Shown piece after piece: positions 7,926 through 18,783 of a stretch of 27,677 bases of DNA. The stretch's first letter is position 1. The number at the start of each line of letters is the position of its first letter. The notes under the pieces are model-generated. The model made no database searches. It saw only the letters and a list, made by a program, of their open reading frames with translations, and was not told the origin of the DNA. The stretch lies in the NCBI GenBank assembly GCA_027946555.1, contig JAPEVC010000336.1, forward strand, positions 1-27,677. Direction: 5' to 3'. The stretch is from Gnomoniopsis sp. IMI 355080 (lineage: Eukaryota; Ascomycota; Sordariomycetes; Diaporthales; Gnomoniaceae). Both the position numbers and the translations under genes were made by a program.

Positions 7926-10900
7926 TTATGCCAACGTGCCGGGAACAAAGTTAGAGATCATCGCAATGCCGATCCAGCTTACCGTGACATGCGCTGTAGC
8001 CTACATGGTAGATATGCTTATCCCAAAGGCCTGGCTGCCCTGCAAGACCTCCATGTCCAACCTCGTTCCGCCGCAATACAAGATGCTTCTTGAATTAGTG
8101 GTCCTCCGAGGAGACTGATGCGTACAACACCAAGACCTGCTCATGCTTGCGCCGGCTGCTGACGACGCAAAATTTGATGAAGGTCAATGCTTCAAGAGCC
8201 CCTCCTGAGAGACTTCTCCGGACTTCGACTTGCCCTGCTATTGACTAGCAGTACTTCGCATACTGCGTGTCCATTCTTAATGCCGATGTTATAGCCCTCG
8301 GGCGACTAACAAGATGCCCGCCAGTCAGCCGGGCAATCGTTGTGGCGGCGATCCGGTTCGACCTTGACTAGCAGACTAAGTATTACTTCAGCCCTGGGGA
8401 GGGGGGGTTCTTTGGCTTTTACTTTTTCCCTCGTTGGCGCAATTCGAAACACATGAACGATGTGAAGGTGGGAGGATTACCCAATGGAGAAATGCTCCGG
8501 AAGTCAAGGGACTGGGGAGCCAGCCGATTGCCGAGCAAAAGCCTGACCCGGCCAGGGGCTTGATGGCACCGTGGCACCGCCGTCTACCATAGTACTATGT
8601 AGGGATCGGCAGGTGATGCATGTCAATCCTAAAATAGCATCTGAGAAGGCTTGGTTTCTCTGTCACAGGGCCACGGCTTCGTCGTCTGAGGGCTGGAAGA
8701 AGAAGAAGGGTGTAGCAAGGCTGGCCCTCGCCCCTCCGGATCACCAATATGCTCATCAAAGGTAGCTGGTTCAATGGGGCCGATGGTTTGTATCAGATCC
8801 CAAAGACGGCTAGCCACAGCAGTCTCGTAAGGATGCTACATATACGGTAGTACCGCAAGTATTTTTTTATTTTTTTTTAGCAGCGAACTCGGTCCCACAA
8901 AGCCACCACGACGGCCGTTGGAACGGCAGGGGCCGTACAAGCATTATCCCAACATTCTATGGCGATCGGCAGCGGCTCCCAACAGGCCTGGGCCCGCGGG
9001 GTGTGGACGGAGGAGATCCCTTTTGGGTGAGCGCACGACTCACACGAGTCGCGTGTCATCCTTGACTCCGTACAACCTCTCACTCGCCGTTGTACCCGCC
9101 GTTGTGATCGCCGCAAGTGCAACCTCATCACAGAGCTGCTGACGACGGCTTGCGACTCGGGGCATGGCGATCCTCTATCCTCACTGCGCAGAGAGTCACG
9201 GCTATATACGAGCTTGTTCGTCCAGACCTGACTAAGCCTCTGGAAAAGATCTGACCGAGCCTGGAGTACTCGACCGTTCAGAGCTTATCCCGGACGGGGC
9301 ATGGCCACGGACGGTGATGTTGGTGCCAGCAGGTGTACTGTACAAATGCCAGAGCCACGTAGCAGTAGAGTTAACAAGTACACACGCCCAATTCTACCTA
9401 CTTGTCCCTAGTAGGATTAGTATGCCTACATACATGGTAATAGTATACCTATAGCACTCATAATACTCAGACCGCGAGGCTGCAGATCATCAGCGACCCG
9501 AAAATCTACCGGGCTTGGCTCGGCTCGGGATGATCTTCTTCGCTGTATTCCGTGCAGGTCGAGGAGCTTATTGCACGTTATATTAAACTTGTCCGACTGT
9601 TCCCACAGGGCCAAACCTACCTTAATCCGTCAGAAACATGAGGCGTCGAGGTTCTCAAGACATGGCACGGTTTCAAACAATCCAAGCTAAAACTCAACCA
9701 TGTACTGTACATTTGTCCAACGTTGATCGACAAGCAGCGGGGTCCCCGCATTGTTTTTTTTCATTCCCCTTTTATTTCTGTTGTATTTTCATTTGTTTCG
9801 GTGGGCAACCGACGAGAAGCTTTGGCATCTGGCGAGGTCTTTTTGGCCTGGAACAGTCGCTGGTGCCACTGAATGTTACAGTACCTTTTCCGGCCCTTCT
9901 GTCTCACCCCGTTACGATGAAGGCTGTCTCAGGGCTACTCCTGTTCCTACGACTCCTGGAGGAGGCCGCAATTGCCTCTATCTGCAACGTGCTCTTGTCA
10001 CACGCACCAACGCCTGTCATGCAGCATAGGCTATCTGACAGAAACGGCAAGGAGTGCGTTCGCGATGGCTTCAAAGTGCTGCATTCTCTGGCTAGGGAAA
10101 CCGTCTGAGCATTCTATCCTCGGCCCCTATCGTTTCACGGCGCGTGGACTTCCCGAGCGCCTTGGCAAGGCCAATGGCGCATTAAAGCTTTAAGGTCCCT
10201 CAGCCCATATGTGGCCTTAGCACAGCGTTGAAGGCTGCCATCCAGTGTTTCTCCGACTGAGATAGTTTGGCCTGATGTTTGCCGCTTGGGCACGCCGCCT
10301 GCCCGGTCCCTGATGACCTATAGTCGAGTCTTTTCACAAGCGAAGAAAGGGTTCTTCCACTGGGAACGATCAGATCCAGGATACTATGTGGCCTCACATG
10401 AGCCCTTTGGCCGATTCATCCGTCTACCCGTGAGCGTCCAAAGAGATAAGCTTTCCTACCTTTCTGTGCCAAGGCTCGGATTTGAGACACACTGTGCTAC
10501 GGGGGTCCCTTCCTATAACTTGATGACCCCGGTGTGGGCATGCCATCTGAAGTGCCTGATCACCGATGCTAACATTATGTGAATGGCTCAAAATCAGCTC
10601 ATTAGTGTCGTTGCAAGTGCCTATCGAACCGGGTTGGGGAGGAGCTTCTGGGAACAGGCGCCTATTTTTCTCACCTTCATTGCAACTCTGCTGGCTTGAT
10701 TGCAGAATGCGACTTCAACAAGGACCCAAACAGCTTGTATCCACAACAAGATCACGCAAATCAGCGTGTCAGAAAATGTTCTCCTAGCCGATCAGCTATA
10801 TGACACGTATTTTTAGGGTCACGGTTCCGTTCACTCATAGAATCAAACACCGCCATTAGATTAGGTAGCTTGCGGAACCTCACCTGCTAAGTATCATGAA

Positions 10901-12228
10901 TGCATATGCACTTGCGACGAGCCAGCCAAGGTGGGTTGTAGGCAAGAGATGCTAAACAAGCATCCAGCAAGGACGTAACGGAAACGGTTGGATGTCAGCG
11001 TATAATCAAAAGCATCTGGCGTCCGCGCTCTCGTTGTCGGTGACTTCGTATACTATGGTAGGGCCAGACGAGCCACCTGATCATACCAAGGCATATGCGA
11101 TTGGGCACCGTGAGTCGTTCGGTGGGGATGGGACACATACTTTTGCTGTATAATGTTAGCACAGACGTGCGCACGAAAAAAAAAACCCCACGCGGTAACC
11201 TTGTTTAATTGTCATGTAGCACGATCTGCCATAGCTTGAAAGTCACGCTCGTGAGTTGCAATCTGTCGCATATGTGACCCGATGCCATGTTCGAAACTCT
11301 GTCGTCGTATAAGTGACTCGCGAATATGCGACCAGCCGTTGGTTTGGGAGGCTCGAGCCGTGCCTGGGTTCGTATCTCCCGAAACCTTCCAGGTGCACTA
11401 GCATAGACCTAGCTGGAAGGGTGCAACCTACAAGGAGATGAAGGGGTTGGTACTGATACTTTGTACTACGTCCAACGTAGCCAGGACTCGACCGATACTA
11501 CCACGAGAACCTGGGACGACGTACGCACGTAGAAGGTACACGTGTATGTGCATACAGGATAAACTTGCAATACCGACGGAAGGGGATAGAGTTTCGCTTA
11601 CACTGATCCTCGTCCTTATGCCCCGCACTATATTCCGTAACCCCCATTACTTTGTCTTTTTATATACTACGTATTCTGCTGGTACAAGCACGTTGGCAAG
11701 GTGGTACATGTTTAGTATGCAGCACATGCGCCCAGGTTCGCCCTCGCTCTTTGCTCGCATTCCCTGTTGAAGGGAGGTTCGCACATGGCATCCTAACACC
11801 TTCTTGTTGCACTGGTTTGCACTGACAGGCAAATGACATTACATGGTAAGGAGAATAGGCTACTGCCAGGTGCTGGCTGGGATCGATATCAAGGGTCGCA
11901 TGTCCCATACGTATCTAGTGCCACAGTATTATCCGTGACGGACGTCAATGCCAATGGCGACCCAGATATGGTCAGCTTGCCGAGAGTCTAACGACTTGGC
12001 GCATGTACTCGGAGATTCGAGAGTGTGCTGAGAACACTGTGACTGTTTGACGAGGACAGAGCAATTCGGAATAAAGGGTGCAGGAAATGAAGTAGAGAGC
12101 ACCGCTAGGCGACGGAAGAGCATGTAGAAGAAGCCGTCTCGATACTTTGGGCGTTGGCGTTCATGTCAAGCGTCAGCGGGGATAAGGCCAGCAGCGGGAA
12201 GTGCTCCCCGGGTGTGAGGAGGGCAAGT
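7926..12228. other. Non-coding stretch, no supported gene
   Basis: About 4.3 kb without a supportable gene. Open frames (for example those ending near 8118, 10108 and 10582) lack motifs and have no coherent splice partners. I looked for tRNA T-loop signatures (GGTTCGA at about 8353, GGGTTCGTA at about 11367) but no complete cloverleaf could be built. Present are an exact copy of the 18-bp palindromic motif at 8585-8602, a poly-T tract near 8862-8878, a small hairpin (CGACTC/GAGTCG arms, 9036-9050), and further TAC/GTA words near 9335, 9430, 9697 and 11050. Confidence 0.5.
8585..8602. repeat. Exact second copy of the 18-bp palindromic motif
   Basis: TACCATAGTACTATGTAG, identical to 5705-5722, with the perfect 12-bp palindrome CATAGTACTATG inside. 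The flanks are unrelated between the two sites. Confidence 0.85.
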
Positions 12229-12252
12229 TGTTAATGTTATTGTTGTTGTTGT
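12229..12252. repeat. (GTT/ATT)n trinucleotide tract
   Basis: Short TTG/TTA-rich tract, mostly GTT units, about 700 bp upstream of the adenine deaminase start. Confidence 0.75.
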
Positions 12253-12620
12253 GGCCATCCGACTGTTCCGATAGATACAGAACAGTCGACATTGTAACTC
12301 GGCCGTGCTGTTATTTTTTCTGATTCAGTGCCGCGGCCTTTTCACTGAAGATGAAGAAGCCTCCTCCGCTCAGAGCCAAACAGGGATCAATCCTCCTCCA
12401 CCCGGGCGGGCATCCACCGGCCCGTGGCCGACGCCCGGTCAGCGGCGGTCGCCGGGCTCCAGCGGTGGACTCGCAAATTCGGTTAGCTAGACTGCTTGCT
12501 AGAGGCATCGAATGGAGCCAAATCCTGAAAACTCTTCAGCGGCCTAGACACAGATAAAGAGATTCCTGCCTCGGTAGTCTTGACTTTGCAAGATTACGCT
12601 CCATCGAACACCGGACCAGC

Positions 12621-12679
12621 CAGGAGCCAGGAGCCAGGAGCCAGGAGCCAGGAGCCAGGAGCCAGGAGCCAGGAGCCAG
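12621..12679 (+). repeat. CAGGAGC minisatellite, 8 copies plus 3 bases
   Basis: Eight perfect 7-bp units begin at 12621 and end in a partial CAG at 12679. The array sits about 280-340 bp upstream of the adenine deaminase ATG, within its probable promoter. Since 7 is not a multiple of 3, the unit reads through all frames (for example SQEPGAR on plus, GSWLLAP on minus), giving false peptide repeats. Confidence 0.97.
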
Positions 12680-12770
12680 TCAGTTGCTCTCCCGGTCCCG
12701 CAATATCTACCACAATCCCCTTGATCGAGCAAGCAAGACGAAGAACAAGGACAAAGACGGAGTCTGCAGC

Positions 12771-12780
12771 GATATAAACA
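12771..12780 (+). promoter_or_regulatory. Possible TATA-like element of the adenine deaminase gene
   Basis: GATATAAACA lies about 180 bp before the ATG at 12961 and is followed by a pyrimidine- and A-rich leader. A guess from position and sequence only. Confidence 0.3.
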
Positions 12781-12960
12781 CACCCCACTACCCCATGTAT
12801 CTGTCACCGCAGGAGGACAGAAGAAGAAGAAAAGCAAAACCCCTTCTGAAGCCTCACCAAACCAGGACTCCTCCGGTTGTGTCTTCTTTAGCAATTGCCC
12901 TGTCCAGCGCAAGATACCTCAGCCACCCAACGTCAACGTAACCCGCATCACCTATTCAAA

Positions 12961-14037
12961 ATGTGTAATCACGCATTCCACGGCTTCCTAGCCGCCCTCC
13001 CCAAGTGCGAGCACCACATGCATCTCGAAGGGTCTCTCTCGCCAGAACTTCTCTTTGAGCTGTCCGGCCGTAATGGCATCTCGCTTCCCTCGCCCTCCGA
13101 GGACCCTGCCTTCACATCCATCGCCTCCCTCTATGAGCGGTACGCTGGCTTCAAGTCTCTGGATGACTTTCTACACTACTATTACATCGGGTTCACCGTC
13201 CTGATACATGAGGCTGATTTCGAGTCCCTCGCATTTGCCTACTTCACCAAAGCCGCTGGGCAAGGTCTCCGTCACGCTGAAGTATTCTTCGACCCGCAGG
13301 TGCACGTCAACCGGGGCGTTGCATACCACACTGTCGTCAGCGGTTTCACAAAGGCTCGGAAACGCGCTGAGGCCGAATTGGGCGTGACGAGTCTGCTCAT
13401 CCCATGCCTCCTGCGCCATCTGCCGGTGCCGGACTCGCTCGGTTGCTTTCAGACTATGAAGGACGCAGGGCACTTTCAGGACGGCACACTGGCAGGCATG
13501 GGTCTCTGCTCCTCAGAAAGAGACAACCCCCCGTCCATGTGGAAGGAAGTTTTTGCGCTCGCCAAGGCAGAGGGTGTGAGATTGACGGCGCACGCGGGTG
13601 AGGAGGGCCCTGCGGCGTACATCTTGGAGGCGTTGGATGAGCTATCTGTCACGCGAATCGACCATGGCGTGAATGCACGAAACGACGAGACAGTCATGAA
13701 GAGGCTGGCAGATACAGAGACAATGCTGAGCGTGTGTCCATTGTCAAACGTCGTGCTGCGTGGTGTCACCAAGGTGGCCGAGGTCCCTATCCGGAGGTTT
13801 TTGGACAAAGGCGTTAAGTTCAGCGTGAACAGCGATGACCCGGCGTACTTTGGTGGGTACATCTTGGACAACTACTGTGCTGTGCAGAAAGCATTTAACC
13901 TGAGTGTGGATGAGTGGACGACTATTTCAAGGAACTCGATACAAGGATCCTGGTGTAGTGACGAGAGAAAGCAGCAGCTACTTGGTGAAGTCGAGAAGGT
14001 TGTGGGGGAGTGGAGGGACATAGTAACGGCCAAGTAG
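12961..14037 (+). CDS. aah1: Adenine deaminase (Aah1-type, adenosine/AMP deaminase superfamily)
   Basis: Single-exon 358-aa enzyme that hydrolyses adenine to hypoxanthine and ammonia in cytosolic purine salvage. The zinc-binding HxH is HMH (H19, H21) in EHHMHLEGS. HAGEEGP (H211, with E214 as the proton donor by family analogy), IDHG (H235) and NSDDPAYFGG (D292, D293) complete the metallo-site. NSDDPAYFGG and AEVFFDPQVH are typical of adenine rather than adenosine deaminases. The ATG at 12961 has an A at -3 and puts the HxH at the usual distance from the N-terminus; the in-frame ATG at 12895 would add 22 residues unlike the family. GLCSSE (181-186) carries Cys where I expect Asp in many relatives, so that loop deserves a check. 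Convergent with the MFS gene, about 200 bp between stop codons. Confidence 0.93.
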   Translation: MCNHAFHGFLAALPKCEHHMHLEGSLSPELLFELSGRNGISLPSPSEDPAFTSIASLYERYAGFKSLDDFLHYYYIGFTVLIHEADFESLAFAYFTKAAGQGLRHAEVFFDPQVHVNRGVAYHTVVSGFTKARKRAEAELGVTSLLIPCLLRHLPVPDSLGCFQTMKDAGHFQDGTLAGMGLCSSERDNPPSMWKEVFALAKAEGVRLTAHAGEEGPAAYILEALDELSVTRIDHGVNARNDETVMKRLADTETMLSVCPLSNVVLRGVTKVAEVPIRRFLDKGVKFSVNSDDPAYFGGYILDNYCAVQKAFNLSVDEWTTISRNSIQGSWCSDERKQQLLGEVEKVVGEWRDIVTAK

Positions 14038-14243
14038 GGAGAGGATGCGGATAATGAACCACAAGGTTGAACAAGCAAGCGACCGCTTCGCCTCCCAAGT
14101 ATGTCAGTATTCTGGACTTTGGGTTCAATTTCAACCGACACGATGGCACCGTCTATCCCTGAACGCCCAGCCCATGCGTCTTGGAAGCTGAAGTGTCCAC
14201 AATAAGCAGTTGGACAACTATACAAACAAAGCAAACCCACGCC
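14038..14243. other. Convergent intergenic spacer, shared 3' ends
   Basis: 206 bp between the stop codons of the deaminase (plus) and the Mch1-like transporter (minus). It must hold both 3' UTRs, so transcripts may overlap. No strong polyadenylation consensus was identified. Confidence 0.6.
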
Positions 14244-16183
14244 TCAAATTACAATAGCCCGTTGAGCCCAGCCGTTCCTCCCCTTCCACGCCCACAACAC
14301 AAGGATGCAGCTGAGCCAAGCGCTGGCTGCCATACCCCAATAAGCTGCAGCGTAGCACTGTGTCCCGTAGCAAAAGAGGTCTCCGTCCCCTGCTTCTGGA
14401 GGACCGGCGCTCTTGTCCGCGCCAGCTTGGTACACGGCCGAATACACCGATCCCCATAATGCGTTGCCAACAGCTGGAGACGTAGCTCTGAATTCTGGTC
14501 AGCAAATTGCAATTAATGTGTTTGTCGAGAGTCATCTCATCTAAAACACCTCGATCACTTTGGAGGGCAGTGTTCTGGATCTGGTTCTGGGTGGCGGAGA
14601 AATACATACATGATTCCCCAGTTGGTGCCAAAGTTCTCGACACCCCATATGATAGTGACGATGATTGGGGTGATGGAGAAAAGAGCTCCATAGCCTGCAC
14701 CCACTGAAGCAGAAACAACCCAAAATCGTTCGCCATGATCCTGAATGACGCCCGATGCGAGGATTGACATGCCCAAGGACAGGATTATGGCGAAGAATAT
14801 CCAAAAACTAACACGAGAAATAGAGAACCTAATCCGTTGGAGCATACTTTGAGTGTCGGGGATAGGGATTTGTAGGTGCTGTGTGGCTGGAGCTGGGGCC
14901 AGCAAATCTGTCAGGGCGCCTACCAGTAGGCGCACCACAGTGCTGGCGGCGCAAATGATTGACACGTGCGTTGCGGCTGAGGTGGTGGCCCCGAGATGGA
15001 TATCATCGGGAGAGTAAAGGGTTTTGATCACCGTACCCATATTATTAATGAACGCCTCAGCCGGCCCGATGACCAAGAAAAATCCGGCGGCGAAGAACCA
15101 CATGGTGTGATCCCCGAAGAAGCGGCGGGTTTCAGCGTTGAGCACCCAATTCTTCTTGGATATTGCATCGTCGTCTAAATCTTTGGCGAGGACCGAGTGC
15201 CTGGCGTCAACTTCATGGTCGATGAGATCCGGCTCACTTCGCTGAAAGGATCCATAGCTCGAGTGTGCATGGGTAGGGGAGAACAAGCCGCTCGGATCAA
15301 GAAGGCCACTCCGTTCAAGTTCCTCGACAGCCTCATCGATAAGTTCGTCCTCGTCAATCACCTTCATCAAAAAGGTCCCCATGATGCCGACAAGACAGAA
15401 CAAGACGGCCAGGAAGAGGAAGAAATAAAAGACATTGACATCCCCTCTGGTACCATCGGGAAGTGTCTCATATAGAAGCCTGCTAGCAACCTGACTCTGC
15501 CAAACACCACTCAGGCCGACGGCCGTGATAGGAATAGCAAGGGCCAGGCCACGGTATTTGCCCTTTCCAAAATTCTTTGCGCAGGAGGAGACGGAGGCGC
15601 TGTAAAGAGCACAGGAGCCGGTACCTATCAAGATGAAGGCAAACATCATGAGGCCGTAGGTCAGGCTGGTTGGAGAGCTCGGGGGATAGCTTGCGCCATG
15701 TTTGTAGAGGGCGGCGGCCAGGCCATAGCCTATTGCACACAGGGCGGCAGACAGGGCACACAGAGGCGAGGGACCCCGTCTGTCGCAGATGTAACCGAAG
15801 ACGGTGTTGGAAAGATAGAGGGCAAAGCTTGCGACGACGGCGACGCCGTTGACCTGATACTGGGAGTAGCGCAAGCGCTCCTGGAAAAGATGGCCATAGA
15901 GCGAAAAGACGGTGATGGAGCCAGCGCATGAAGCACCAGCGACGGCAGACACAAAGGAGATGTTGCGCTGGGTAACGAGGGCAGCACGACGTCTTCGTCG
16001 GTTGATCTGGGACTGAGAGTCAAAGTCGCAGTCGGATTCGGCGTCGGAGCGATAGGAGGAGGTGGGGGCGGAACGGCTGTGGTCATGAGCGTGAAGGGAC
16101 GAGGTGTCGGAGGAGGATGGCTGGAGGAGCGGAGCATCTTCGTCACCAGCACCGGCGCTGCGGTGTGTCGTGGCGTCGACCAT
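14244..16183 (-). CDS. mch1: Mch1-like MFS transporter (monocarboxylate-transporter homologue)
   Basis: Two exons: 16183-14610 and 14487-14244, giving 605 aa. The intron 14609-14488 (122 nt) has a GTATGT donor, a GCTGAC-like branch site and a TTCAG acceptor. Joining restores NWGIIATSPAVGNALWG, matching the conserved end of Mch1 proteins. Residues 1-72 are hydrophilic and acidic/Ser-rich, followed by six helices (first near 74-100), FGYICDRRGP (129-138), a long cytosolic loop (about 275-358), then six more helices including WFFAAGFFLVIGPAEAFINN (362-381). The C-terminus has a CYGTQCYAAAYW stretch. Mch1 proteins are MFS members of vacuolar or other internal membranes in yeast; the substrate is not established. 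The frame is open upstream to 16510, but those 109 codons look like leader; the start at 16183 fits the family. Reading without splicing gives a false end of 14 residues. Confidence 0.88.
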
Positions 16184-16748
16184 GGCGATGGCAAAGACTG
16201 CTGGTGCAGCAGTGATGCAAGAGACAAGAGAAAAACAAAGCAAACACACAAGTATACGGGTGCAACGAGGAAAAGAACAAAATGGACCATTGGGAGCAGA
16301 AAAGAAGCCGACGGACCGACCGATGACGGATGTCCAGTGATTCAAGACGCGATGCAGCTGCTGACCTTTAGGATCCCATGATAAGATAAGATACGCTGTA
16401 CCCCAGTTGCCGGTAGCGCCATTTACAGGGGCTACCACTGTATCGGTACCTGCCGCCAGGCAGCGTATGTAGCCCAGGCTTCTGTACATACCTACATAGG
16501 CACTGCACATAGCACATGTCTCCTAGGTATCACCAGGATTGAGACCACGCCTCAGCTTTATACTCACTCCATCAAAACGTGGACAGTACCAGGTATATAT
16601 TACTTGATTGTGTCGAATGCCTAGGAAAGTGGGCGGGTACACAGGGGAGCTACAGCCAACCTGGTGCTCGTCGTCGATGCCGAAAGTCCTCCTCAGGTCT
16701 ACCTTTTTCATGCCATCCGTCCTCGCCTTCCAGCCTGGTCCACGGCCA
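16184..16748. other. Spacer between tyrosinase 3' end and mch1 start
   Basis: 565 bp, probably holding the mch1 promoter and leader and the tyrosinase 3' UTR. The 16184-16510 part is open in the mch1 frame but has no conserved features. TAC/GTA-rich words (CTGTACATACCTACATAGG) lie near 16481-16500. Confidence 0.5.
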
Positions 16749-17972
16749 TCACACATACTCGACACATATCGCGTCGCCCGTGATATCAAGGACCTCTGAA
16801 ATGGTCACGTTGGGCACTATCCCCGCCATCCAGAGGACGTCGTCTGCGGTGATCGTGCCAGAATCTGTTAGTGGCTGAGAGTCATGGGCGCCTGGCTTCG
16901 CAGGTCGTCCGCCCGCCCAAGTCAACCCTTGATCCGGATGCTTTTGCTGCCATTCCCAGTACAGCTTGTCCAGGTATGTGTGATGGAGATAGAAGATGGG
17001 ATCTGCTGCCATGTCAACTCAAGCCCTTCGTCGACCAGGGGCCTTTACTCTGCTTACCTCCTGGAGCAACAGGTACTCCGCCCATCTGCATGTTGGCCCC
17101 TAAAGTCAGCAATCCAGGTCGAAACCACGCTTGGTCCAGACCACTCACCACACCACCAATGCCGTTGTGCCCTGCCTCATGCGGAAATCCCTCGTAACAT
17201 GGCCATGCATCATAAAACCCATCCATCTCGTAGCACGCCTCGACATAGCTTGCGCCCGCTCCACGAAATTCGTCTTGCCGAACTTCACGCGATAGGCAAT
17301 AGGGGCTGTTTGAATGGTCGGTGCTCAGATGTAACTGCAGGTTCGCAAACGGGCCATCTGTCACACATTGGTCAAGCCCGTGACCGCTTCCTCCGAACCA
17401 CTGGAAGATGTCACTGCCCTCAAGCCATGAGGAGTCGGCCAGCTCGTCCCAGTAGCTGCCCACGTGTAAGTATCTCATCCTTCACACAGGCCTCCCAAGG
17501 TACTCACGGTTGTGCTCCCTGGTAGCCGCACTCCGTCTGTAAATATGTCTCGTGTGTCTTCATAAACTGTCGATGCCAGGGTAGGAACCGGGGCTACAGC
17601 CTCAAAAGTATCAGCGTGTCGTGGCATTGTTTGATACTTGTGTTTTCAAAGGACCTACCGTCTGGTGGATGCTGTCCGTCTGATCCAGATGGGTCCACTG
17701 GAGCTCCTCAAATATACTCCGCGCATCACCAAGGCCATTCTTTGGTGGGGAGTTGATCAGGCACAATTCAGCCTCAATGTACGCCTGCTTCTCCGTGCTT
17801 GAAAGATCGGTCCTGAACGACGTCCTAAGTCAGAACCAAAGTTCCTCGGTCTTTGTCTGGGTTAAGAGTTCAAGAGTTCTCACCATGATCGACGAAGATT
17901 TACAGTGCAACTCGCCGCGCTACTTCTCAGCAAAATCAGAGTGACCGATGCAATGAATACAGCAAGTAACAT
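16749..17972 (-). CDS. Short secreted tyrosinase (type-3 copper phenol oxidase)
   Basis: Six exons on the minus strand: 17972-17884, 17824-17659, 17593-17508, 17455 to about 17154, 17099-17058, 17002-16749; about 312 aa. It begins with a signal peptide (MLLAVFIASVTLILL). CopperA has three histidines: THLDQ, SIHQT and LPWHRQF, with the HX8H spacing of the family. CopperB has PHEAGHNG (HX3H) and DPIFYLHHTYLDKLYWEW. All six ligands are present. There is no Cys two residues before the first His, so no Cys-His thioether is expected. Introns 1-3 and 5 (59, 65, 52 and 55 nt) are GT-AG with good frame continuity. Intron 4 is uncertain: the best donor (GTGAGT at 17148) leaves the wrong phase for APGDPIFYLHH, so the donor may be GTGTGG at 17153 or another. 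Family role: oxidation of phenols to quinones, probably extracellular or in the secretory path. Substrate unknown. Confidence 0.88.
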
Positions 17973-18783
17973 CTTGTCTTGATGGGTACCTGTGACCAGA
18001 TTAATATGTTGAGACCACCACAGAGCACGCCCGGAGGACCTGGCTTGGCCGCACCCCTTTGCTTTGAATGGGTTTTCGAGCTCCGGCAGAGGGTTCAAAG
18101 AGGCAGGTGTGATGTCTGTAGAGACGCCCGCAGACTGACGCTGGGGAATCACAAGTCTCTCGGGTTGGCGTATATTGACTCAATGGCTTGACAAACCAAA
18201 GACCATAGATGGAATTCTTTTCTTAGGGTATTATAGGGATGTTGAAGCTAGTTGACTGGTCGACAAGTGAATACTGCAATGAGGTTGTGAGGTGATGAGG
18301 ACCAATTAGTTCCGGGACAATAACACCAGGTAGTCAGTCTTATAGGCAGGTAGACGGCCACTCGGCTCTTGCCGCATGCCTATCGTTTGTTCTGCCCTGC
18401 ACTGTCCTAAGCTATGGGCCGACGAGCTCGCGCTCGCACCTTCCGTGACCTTTGCATCGCAGTACACCTCCGGGAGGACGAGGTCATAAGACTGGAGCTG
18501 ATGACGCCCGATGGCTGTGGTATCTGCATTTGTAAGGTGAGAACCTTTGAAGGCCGGCCGAATTCACGGTGGTGGCTTCTGCGAGCTTTGCACTTTCCTC
18601 ACGGTCCCGTCTCTTGGGCATCCATCGTGGGCCCTCTTGGAACGAGGCCGCCATGTGCGACAAGTCCTCTTGGGAGGAGCCCAGACAGGTGTCGACGAGA
18701 TGGAAAATGGGAAAGGTAAATTCTGCTGTCTCGTCACAGTGCTGGTACATGCTATGTCTACCGATCGGTCTCGATCCATTCCG
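17973..18783. other. Spacer between tyrosinase start and ABC transporter stop
   Basis: 811 bp holding the likely tyrosinase promoter and the 3' UTR of the ABC gene. The tyrosinase frame is open upstream to an ATG at 18152, but that extension lacks a signal sequence and would bury the hydrophobic leader, so I exclude it. Other frames (for example plus 18414-18719) have no recognisable content. Confidence 0.5.

Noticed and set aside
8300..8400. Possible tRNA (GGTTCGA)
   Set aside because: No matching acceptor, D and anticodon arms could be paired around the T-loop-like string.
11330..11410. Possible tRNA (GGGTTCGTATCTCC)
   Set aside because: T-arm-like only; no D-loop or 7-bp acceptor stem pairs up.
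12544..12912. GSWLLAP repeat protein on the minus strand
   Set aside because: Product of the CAGGAGC minisatellite, present in multiple frames because the unit is 7 bp.
16184..16510. N-terminal extension of the Mch1-like transporter
   Set aside because: In-frame and open, but its content is unlike the family and position 16183 starts a normal acidic Mch1 N-terminus.
17973..18152. N-terminal extension of the tyrosinase
   Set aside because: It would place about 60 hydrophilic residues before a clear signal peptide.
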